A stretch of 23,830 bases of DNA. Origin: Proteromonas lacertae. Its lineage: Eukaryota; Sar; Bigyra; Opalinata; Proteromonadidae. Location of the stretch: contig NGBS01000620.1 of NCBI GenBank assembly GCA_002245135.1, forward strand, positions 1 through 23,830. The letters run 5' to 3'. The first letter of the stretch is position 1, and each line of letters opens with the position of its first letter. Of this stretch, positions 17,795 through 23,830 are shown piece after piece. Both the position numbers and the translations under genes were made by a program. Under the pieces are notes generated by a model. That model did not search any database. It had not been told where the DNA came from and saw only the letters and a program-made list of their open reading frames with translations.

Positions 17795-20700
17795 TCAAAC
17801 ATTAGTAGTGTTATTAATAATAGGTGGATAATAATCATTAAAAGGAATACTATGATAAACATCTAAATAATACCTTTTAGAATCAAATATGCTAAAAGCC
17901 AACTTATTTTGTTCCATAGTATATAAAGTTTGGTTAACACTTCTGAAACTATATTGTTTGATTTTATCTACTCTGTAAGACTTTTCATCTTCAGCATCTG
18001 TTAATATTTTTCTATAAAAGTCAAAATCACAAGTTTTAATTCTATATCCAGTTGTAACTCCTTTAGCTCTACTATCATGTGTAACAGAATGTATATCATC
18101 GTCTACTCTTACTTTTTCATAGGCATACATTTTAGGTTTTAATCCTGCAAATCTAGTAATAGAGTATAAACCATTCTTATTTTCTTCTATTTTTAATAAG
18201 TTAAGTTCTGAACTTTGATTAACATTTGAATAGTGTATACCTCTAGTTATTAAGTATTGTTTATTAAGATTACCAGTATCAACTTTCTTTTCAAAATGTG
18301 GATCGTTCATAATATCCATATAGAAATCTCTAGTTTTAACCATAAATATGAAACTATCAGTATCACTCATCAATAATCTTAAACTACTCCCATATTTCCT
18401 ATATAAATGTCCATACCAGAACTGAGCCATTAACCTTTTAGATTCACATAATATACTCATACCAATATAAGATGGTTTATCAATAGTGCATTTATATTTT
18501 TGAAATTTGCATATACGTAAGTTACTATTATCTATAGCAATAAAACTTCTATAAAATGGATTGGAAGTACACTGTAAAAAGTCTTCTTCATTATTAACCA
18601 ATTTGGAGGTACATCTATTCTCAGTATTTTCACATGTCTTTCCATAAGCGCTATTTAGAATAAGCTTAAAAGTATCAGCATCGGCATCCCTTCCTTCTAA
18701 TTTAGCTTGTCTTCTTAAGTTATGATTCATCATTACAAAGTTATGTGCATAATTAGACTCTTTAAATCTGATAATTCTATGAATATGATGTATAACATAA
18801 CCCATTTCACATGCAAATTTCAAATATTGATAGTGAACAACATAGTTGTATTTTGTTGTTAAATCACATACTATTTTAGGAACATTTGACTTTAACTTTT
18901 TAACTTTATATGTTTTATCAATATTATTTTTAACTTCTGAAACTAATCCTAAAGACTCTGCCCATTTCTTTTGTATTTCAGATAAATTATCATAGTCAAC
19001 TATTTTTCTTTCAGGTAACAAAGGATATTCAGCAAATTTTTTTCTTTCATTACTATTACTAGGAGGAGAAATATCTACTTCTAGAATATATCCATACATA
19101 TTTTTATTAATCCATTCTGTATTGTAATATTTTTCTCTTTGTTCTTCATAGTAATGTAATGATAATATTTTCTTTACATTTTCAGTAGTTGGTTCAATCC
19201 ATTCAAATTCACTATATGGTAACTTCATGCTAGCCATAGTACTTGGATATAAAGAATTATAATCCATATACATAATATATGTTTGATTATCTGGATCCTG
19301 TACTTCCTTTTTATTTTTCTCTTGCCATTGAGGTTGATAATGATTCCAAGACTCTGCATATCTCATACTACCAACCATAGAAATCCCACCTATTAATCCA
19401 GAATGTATAAAGTCATAAATATCAGAGTCACTTATTAAATCAATTTTTACATCACAATTTTTAAGGAATATACTCCAAGATAAACCAGGTGAACTACAAT
19501 GCCATAATGGATCTAAAGTAAAATTATTCCATATAACATCTCTAAAATGTTCAAATACACATGTTAATGTAAGAACATCTAATCTGAGATAAAATAAATT
19601 GTAATCCATTAAGTTATCACATCTAATAACTTTCCATAAAGCCTGACAACTAGCATATTCAACATCTGTTACAGTATTATCATCTTTTAACTTTGAATAG
19701 AATGCTTCTTTAGGAGGTAGTTCAAAAGTATTAAAATATTTAGATAATGAATCTACATATTCATATGGAAAATATCCTTTAGATAAACACCATTTATGGA
19801 TAAAAGCATCAATATTCATATCATGATCCAATTTACCAGGAGCAGAATATTTTTTATAAATATCTTCATATACATAACTGAAATATTTTTGATAATTTCC
19901 ATTATCTCTTTTTGCTTGAGTATATAATGACTTTGTTAAAGAATCTAAAGAACTTGGTAAGAATTGATAAGAGTCCATAAAGTATAATTTGTTGAACTTT
20001 ATTAATAAAAATTTATTATCTGTTTTGGGTAATACTGATAATTGTGATTTATATTGTTTTTTGTTTTTATATTTTCTTATTTTACCATCTTTACATTTAA
20101 TAATTCTATAAGCAGATTGTTCATCTATTTCATCTATAACATCTTCTGCATTTCTAGGACTATCTCTTCTTAACATTTCTTCTAATTCTAACAATGCATT
20201 AACTTCTTCATTATTAATTTGGATTACTTCACTTTCAGCTTCTTGAGTTTCCATATCACTTAAAGAATCATGTAATGGACTCATACTGAAATTATTATTA
20301 TCATCTTTTTCTTCTTGTTTTTCTTTTCTTAAATTTTTCACATAATCTTTTATTTTATTTGCTGTTATAAAGCCATTAGTATAAGGAGGTAATGGAGTAA
20401 ATGTATCACTATCTTGATGTGGAACAGGAATAGAATTAGTATAACTAGTATTATCTTCTTCTTCAGTATCACTATCAGATTCAGTATCTGAAGCATAATT
20501 TACATTAGGATCAATATTATTTTCTTTACAAAATTCATCTCTTAACTTATTATCCCATCTGGACAATCCTCTAATAATGAAATTATTGTCATAATTTTTG
20601 GAATTATGAGCAATACAAGGGATTGGCATATTATTTAAACATACATGGAAGTTAGCAATTATTACATATTCTACCTATATATTGTCCACTAAAGTGGTCG

Positions 20701-21700
20701 TGGTGTAATACAGGTTTCTTATTCTTATTCCTATAATCAAATGGTTCTTTACAGTATATGCAATAATTCAATTTATTTTTAGGATCTTCTCTATTATATC
20801 CTATCATTTTTTCTGGATTTTTTAATTTTTCTTCATATAAATCTAATATTTCTTTTTGTATTTCCATAAATTTAGCTATTAATCTATCCTCTAAATCTGT
20901 TTCATTATCTTTAGGTGTTTTAAAATCATACTCAATTTTATTAGGATATATATTAGGATATTTTGATACAACATATAAACACCAACTGGATAATATATGC
21001 TTTGATAATATACCTTTCTCATTTAAAATTGGATCTGTTACTTTCTCCTGATAAACTTCAGTATCCCAATATATTACTATAGGTATTAGTTGCATATATT
21101 TAAAGTTCTTAAATTCTAATTGAATATTTTTCTCAGGGAAATTTCTTATAATACCTTTATGTTGTTGACAATTATATTTTTCATGTTGTATTCTTTTTTC
21201 ATCTGTTGATAATAAAGCAAAACAATAATTACATCTAGGATAACCATTTTTACACTTCTTTCCTTTAGGTATTAATATTACATTTAATTTTGTAATAGTA
21301 GAATAATGTTTATCATTATATAATAAATTTCACATGTGGATAATTATTGAACTTATCTATATGTGTTACATATATAGGAACTACTTCTTTATCTGTTATT
21401 TTGAATATATTTAATGTTATATGATTTATTGTTTCAAATTCATGAATTTGTTTTTTATGTTTAATAGGATCTACTGGGAAATATAACATACTATAATTGT
21501 AGTTAACTCTAATATATTCTTTATATTGTTCTACTCTATTTAAATTCTTATTATTATTATTACCATGAAAAAATGCTGCTGCTATAGCATATAGAAAACA
21601 TAATTGATCATTTTCTTTATTATTATCTATTGATATAACACATTTTCTATTTCTAATCCAATCTGGAAGTTCTTTATTTTTACCACTACCTGCCATAGCA
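17795..21700 (-). pseudogene. protein-primed family B DNA polymerase part (pPolB)
   Basis: Replicates the linear genome from a protein primer. From the N-terminal side: the Cys-Val-Ile-Ser-Ile and CFLYAIAAAFF signature (about 21600) found before the exonuclease in Polinton polymerases; an exonuclease strand with WDTEVY (about 21060); a Cys2/His zinc-type insertion ending HHDHFSGQYIGRICNNC (about 20655-20760); PCIAHNSKNYD (about 20590); then the polymerase palm with motif A DYNSLYPS (about 19243-19275), motif B NSAYGKT (about 18635-18663) and motif C SDTDS (about 18354-18371). An acidic low-complexity insertion sits between the second and third exonuclease motifs. The motif set is that of Polinton/adintovirus polymerases. 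This part is not intact. Confidence 0.92.
20060..20540 (-). other. acidic insertion in the polymerase exonuclease region
   Basis: Between HNSKNYD (about 20590) and the LSVLPKTDNKFLLIKF plus FMDSYQFLPSSLDSL segments (about 19960-20050), which lie close together in most Polinton polymerases, this copy carries about 150 extra residues rich in Asp, Glu and Ser (DTESDSDTEEEDNTS; QEAESEVIQINNEEV), with a basic helix (KDYVKNLRKEKQEEKDD) in between. It is probably a surface loop. The family comparison is from memory of the motif order, not an alignment. Confidence 0.55.
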
Positions 21701-21746
21701 GTTGCTTTGACTAATTGAACTTCAACTTCACCAACATGTCTAAATT

Positions 21747-22712
21747 TTAAACTTGATTTTTCAGTATGCCATAAAGGTCCATTTCTGTTCTTATTCTATC
21801 TTTTAATATTTTATGTGCAACATTCATTTCTGATTCTGTAATAACTACAGGTCTACATTCTAAGAATACCCAATTTGTAATTTTATTACCATTTGGATTA
21901 TTATAATCTGGATCGTCTGCTCCTATATAACCACTTCTAAAACTTAATGTTACTTTTATATATTTAACATCTTCTAAATATTCTCTTATTTTAGTAATTA
22001 ATGGGCTACTAGGATCAGTTATAATTTCAACAACAGCATCTGGATCCTTACCATTTACATCATTTAAAAAGTTAATTTGATATGTTCTACTATAATTATC
22101 TGTACTTCTCTGAATTAAGTCCATATAATATAATCTCTTTTCATATGGTAATTTTAATAATTTAGTAGGATGATTTTCTAATATATCACTTGCTTCTCTT
22201 AAATCTCTTTCTTCTTGATAAGATAAATTTAAATCTGCTACTCTATTACGCTGTTGTGCATTTGGTGGAGGTTGATTAACAACAACAACAGGTTGATTTG
22301 GATTAGGATTAGGATTAGGCATTGGAACCTGCATACCTCCTTTTCTTTGTATTTTTGGAGGACTTATGTTTTCGAAATCTAATCTTCTCTTGGGAGGTGG
22401 TGTTACAAATCCTGGTTCAGGAATATTAATTTGAGGTGTTGAATCTACTCCTATATTTCCAGGATAATAATTGAAACCAGGATTTGTATTTGTAACTAGA
22501 TTTCTTGGTGGAACATAATTTCTAACTACTGGAATATTTTGAATAGGTGGAGGTGGTTCATACATATTAGGAGGTGCCATACCTGGATATGGCATGGGCA
22601 TGGGATTAAATCCATAATTTTGTGGAGGAGGAATATAAGGTGCTCCAAATGGTGGTGGACTATAATAATTAAAGTTTGAATAATAATAATAAGGAGGGAT
22701 GAAAGGGTTCAT
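21747..22712 (-). CDS. Pro-rich N-terminal part belonging to the polymerase region
   Basis: From ATG at 22712, about 320 residues. Residues 1-150 are Pro/Tyr/Asn-rich and disordered (PPPFGAPYIPPP, PNPNPNPNQP). Residues about 165-300 look folded (EERDLREASDILENHPTKLL; TYQINFLNDVNG; VKYIKVTLSFRSGYIG; WVFLECRPVVITESE). That folded part matches the conserved domain preceding the polymerase in many Polintons, which contains beta-strands with a KYIKVTLSF-type segment and a phrase about partly observed residues before the ISI signature. In this element it lies directly upstream of, and co-oriented with, the polymerase. A priming or virion-anchoring role is inferred. It could instead be a separate structural protein. 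Confidence 0.6.
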   Translation of the reverse strand: MNPFIPPYYYYSNFNYYSPPPFGAPYIPPPQNYGFNPMPMPYPGMAPPNMYEPPPPIQNIPVVRNYVPPRNLVTNTNPGFNYYPGNIGVDSTPQINIPEPGFVTPPPKRRLDFENISPPKIQRKGGMQVPMPNPNPNPNQPVVVVNQPPPNAQQRNRVADLNLSYQEERDLREASDILENHPTKLLKLPYEKRLYYMDLIQRSTDNYSRTYQINFLNDVNGKDPDAVVEIITDPSSPLITKIREYLEDVKYIKVTLSFRSGYIGADDPDYNNPNGNKITNWVFLECRPVVITESEMNVAHKILKDRIRTEMDLYGILKNQV

Positions 22713-22762
22713 CTAGAAAATTAAAAATTAATTTTTTTTATATTTTTATTATTATTTTTATT

Positions 22763-22782
22763 CTTTTAGAAATTTCTAAAAG
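22763..22782. promoter_or_regulatory. 20-base perfect palindrome, candidate operator
   Basis: CTTTTAGAAATTTCTAAAAG is identical to its own reverse complement. It lies 50 bases upstream of the polymerase-side ATG at 22712 and 165 bases from the divergent gene. Its core TAGAAATTTCTA shares the pattern TAGAANNTTCTA with the palindrome at 23748-23759. The AGAANNTTCT core also resembles a heat-shock element. Confidence 0.5.
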
Positions 22783-22916
22783 TTATATATCAATTCTTTA
22801 CGACTTATATTTATTATTTTATATTATTGTTTTATATTTCTTTCTTTTACTTGAATTATATTATATTCTTTGGATCAGATTTGAATTGGAAGAACAATTT
22901 CTATTAGTAGTATATC

Positions 22917-22936
22917 TAATTAATTAATTAATTAAT
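22917..22936. repeat. (TAAT)5 repeat, copy 2
   Basis: Identical to the 20-base run at 16316-16335. It lies 11 bases before the ATG at 22948, so it is in the leader or promoter of that gene. Confidence 0.7.
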
Positions 22937-22947
22937 ACCAAAAAAAT

Positions 22948-23421
22948 ATGAGTAATTTTGCTAGAGTATATGAATTCTATGTATTCTTTGATGTACTTAA
23001 AAATTATATTAGTAGTTTAAATGATATAAGTAGAAGGGTCTATAAATTAAATCTAAGTGAAAATTTTAGTAGTAAAGATAAAACAGATCTAAGAGATAAA
23101 ATAAAGTCTTTTGTAACTTTCATACAAAATATCGAATTGAAATATAACAGAAGTAAAATAGCAACCACATTTAGCAAATCTGAATTAACATCTTATAGAC
23201 TGGATATTATAGAAGACTTAGAAAAATTAATTAATAAACTGGACACTTTCTATGTAGAAGATTTTGCATATATTTCTGAAGAAGATTTCAATTTGAATGC
23301 AAATACTATTAAAAATTTTAGATATATAAAAAATCATTATCTCTATTTAATCGATACAAATTCAGAATTAAATTCTATATATAATATTTTTAAAAACAGA
23401 TTGGAAGATGATAAAGACTAA
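22948..23421 (+). CDS. small helical protein, unknown
   Basis: Not recognised. The product is 157 residues, highly charged, with Leu/Ile spacing suggesting several long helices or coiled coils (residues 10-30, 45-70, 78-100, 120-150). There is no Cys and no membrane segment. N-terminal residues are aromatic (EFYVFFDVLKNYI). It is the only plus-strand gene at this end and converges at once on the minus-strand gene at 23422. ATG at 22948 is the first Met of the frame. Small helical proteins near the ends of Polintons are mostly uncharacterised. Confidence 0.62.
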   Translation: MSNFARVYEFYVFFDVLKNYISSLNDISRRVYKLNLSENFSSKDKTDLRDKIKSFVTFIQNIELKYNRSKIATTFSKSELTSYRLDIIEDLEKLINKLDTFYVEDFAYISEEDFNLNANTIKNFRYIKNHYLYLIDTNSELNSIYNIFKNRLEDDKD

Positions 23422-23738
23422 TTAATTTTTTATTTGATTTTTAACAGTATTGTTTAAACTTGGTATTATTTCATTTAATTGTTTTTCTAATTCTTTTTGT
23501 AAATATTGACTTGCTATTTTTTTCCCTTCTAATCTTCCTATTTGATGTAATACCATATCATCTAATCCTAAATGATATTCTTCATTTAATTCTTTTAATT
23601 TTAATATAATCTCACATGCTATTTTAATTGATGTTTGATAGTCATTGCTCCATCATCTTTCTTATTGAGATATACATTACACATTTCATATAAAGAATCA
23701 AAACCATTTTCTGCTTCTTCTTTAATTAGATTATCCAT
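23422..23738 (-). pseudogene. small helical protein part, unknown
   Basis: Not recognised. A minus-strand coding-like region of about 105 codons starts at ATG 23738 (MDNLIKEEAENGFD) and ends at 23422, one base from the end of the convergent gene. The product is charged and helical (IILKLKELNEEYHLGLDDMV; KKIASQYLQKELEKQL). There is no membrane segment. The palindrome at 23748-23759 lies 9 bases upstream of its start codon. This part is not intact. Confidence 0.5.
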
Positions 23739-23747
23739 ATATGAAAT

Positions 23748-23759
23748 TAGAATATTCTA
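23748..23759. promoter_or_regulatory. 12-base perfect palindrome TAGAATATTCTA
   Basis: Perfect palindrome 9 bases upstream of the ATG at 23738 on the minus strand. It shares TAGAANNTTCTA with the core of the palindrome at 22763-22782. Two such sites within 1 kb, both upstream of genes of the replication end, suggest a common dimeric regulator. Confidence 0.4.
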
Positions 23760-23779
23760 GAAAATGCAAAAATAAATTA

Positions 23780-23801
23780 TGACCTAATATGACATAGGTC
23801 A
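23780..23801. repeat. inverted repeat TGACCTA-8-TAGGTCA
   Basis: Seven-base arms separated by eight bases, in gene-free sequence at the window's end. The arms are less A/T-rich than the surroundings. It could be a protein-binding site near the element's terminus or origin, or part of a terminal repeat whose partner lies outside the window. Confidence 0.45.
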
Positions 23802-23830
23802 CGTATTTTTAAAAAGTTTGGTTTGGTGTG

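Larger units (their letters stand above)
22713..22947. promoter_or_regulatory. divergent intergenic region, polymerase side
   Basis: About 235 bases between the minus-strand polymerase part and the plus-strand gene at 22948. It holds A/T tracts, the 20-base perfect palindrome at 22763-22782, a plus-strand TATTTCTT at 22835-22842 and the second (TAAT)5 run at 22917-22936. It very probably contains promoters for both directions, and the palindrome is a candidate operator. Confidence 0.6.
1..23830. mobile_element. Polinton/Maverick (adintovirus-like) element, broken
   Basis: Integrase, protein-primed family B DNA polymerase, adenain-like protease, A32-like packaging ATPase, double jelly-roll major capsid and single jelly-roll minor capsid parts occur together, a combination known only from Polintons/Mavericks and adintoviruses. 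The content spans nearly the whole window, and about 23.7 kb is at the upper end of the usual 15-25 kb size. No terminal inverted repeat was found by comparing the window ends by eye, so the true ends and target-site duplication are not defined. The element is broken, with roughly ten breaks overall, but its core motifs are well conserved, suggesting recent insertion. No reverse transcriptase, LTR or host gene was seen. The family call is firm; the host is unknown. Confidence 0.93.

Noticed and set aside
16316-22936. (TAAT)5 copies as a target-site duplication
   Set aside because: Polinton duplications are short (about 6 bases) and lie outside the terminal repeats, not around internal genes.
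1-23830. Terminal inverted repeats at the window ends
   Set aside because: The first 100 bases show no match to the reverse complement of the last 100 bases.
1-23830. CRISPR arrays, tRNA or rRNA genes
   Set aside because: No spaced repeats of suitable length, cloverleaf-like GC-rich segments or rRNA signatures were seen on either strand.

Overview
The window is almost entirely one Polinton/Maverick (adintovirus-like) element, an integrated virus-like element of eukaryotes. The diagnostic set is all here: a retroviral-type integrase, a protein-primed family B DNA polymerase, a single jelly-roll minor capsid (penton-like) part, a double jelly-roll major capsid part, an A32/FtsK-HerA-type packaging ATPase and an adenovirus-type cysteine protease. 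The DNA is very A/T-rich and the proteins carry Asn, Gln, Asp and Ser runs. This points to an A/T-rich eukaryotic host (protist or fungus-like), which cannot be named from the window. No host gene, tRNA, rRNA or CRISPR array was seen, and no intron is needed to read the parts.

Layout. Positions 1-810 hold a clipped small membrane-protein gene and an unknown gene, both on the minus strand. Positions 917-5065 (plus) form the morphogenesis block: minor capsid, major capsid, packaging ATPase, then a coiled-coil/beta-rich protein. Positions 5123-7596 (minus) hold four unrecognised small genes, one strongly acidic and one Gln-rich. Positions 7699-9943 (plus) hold two short Arg-rich proteins resembling adenovirus core/membrane-active proteins, an AT-hook protein and a basic coiled-coil protein. 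Positions 10066-14860 (plus) hold large Asn/Tyr-rich and Pro-rich membrane-associated proteins, the second ending in the maturation protease. Positions 15035-16314 (plus) hold an unknown gene with an acidic tail. Positions 16348-22712 (minus) are the integration and replication block: integrase, then polymerase with a Pro-rich N-terminal part. Positions 22948-23738 hold two small helical genes.

The parts fit a virus-like life cycle: replication by the protein-primed polymerase, packaging by the ATPase into a double jelly-roll capsid matured by the protease, and insertion into host DNA by the integrase. The element is broken, with roughly ten breaks over its length. Core motifs remain well preserved, so it is probably a young fossil, or some breaks are assembly errors. 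No terminal inverted repeat is seen between the window ends, so one or both termini probably lie outside. The most notable features are a TATTTCTT motif a fixed distance upstream of several genes, a shared TAGAANNTTCTA palindrome near the replication end, an acidic insertion in the polymerase exonuclease region, and the fusion of the protease to a large Pro-rich multi-membrane-segment protein.
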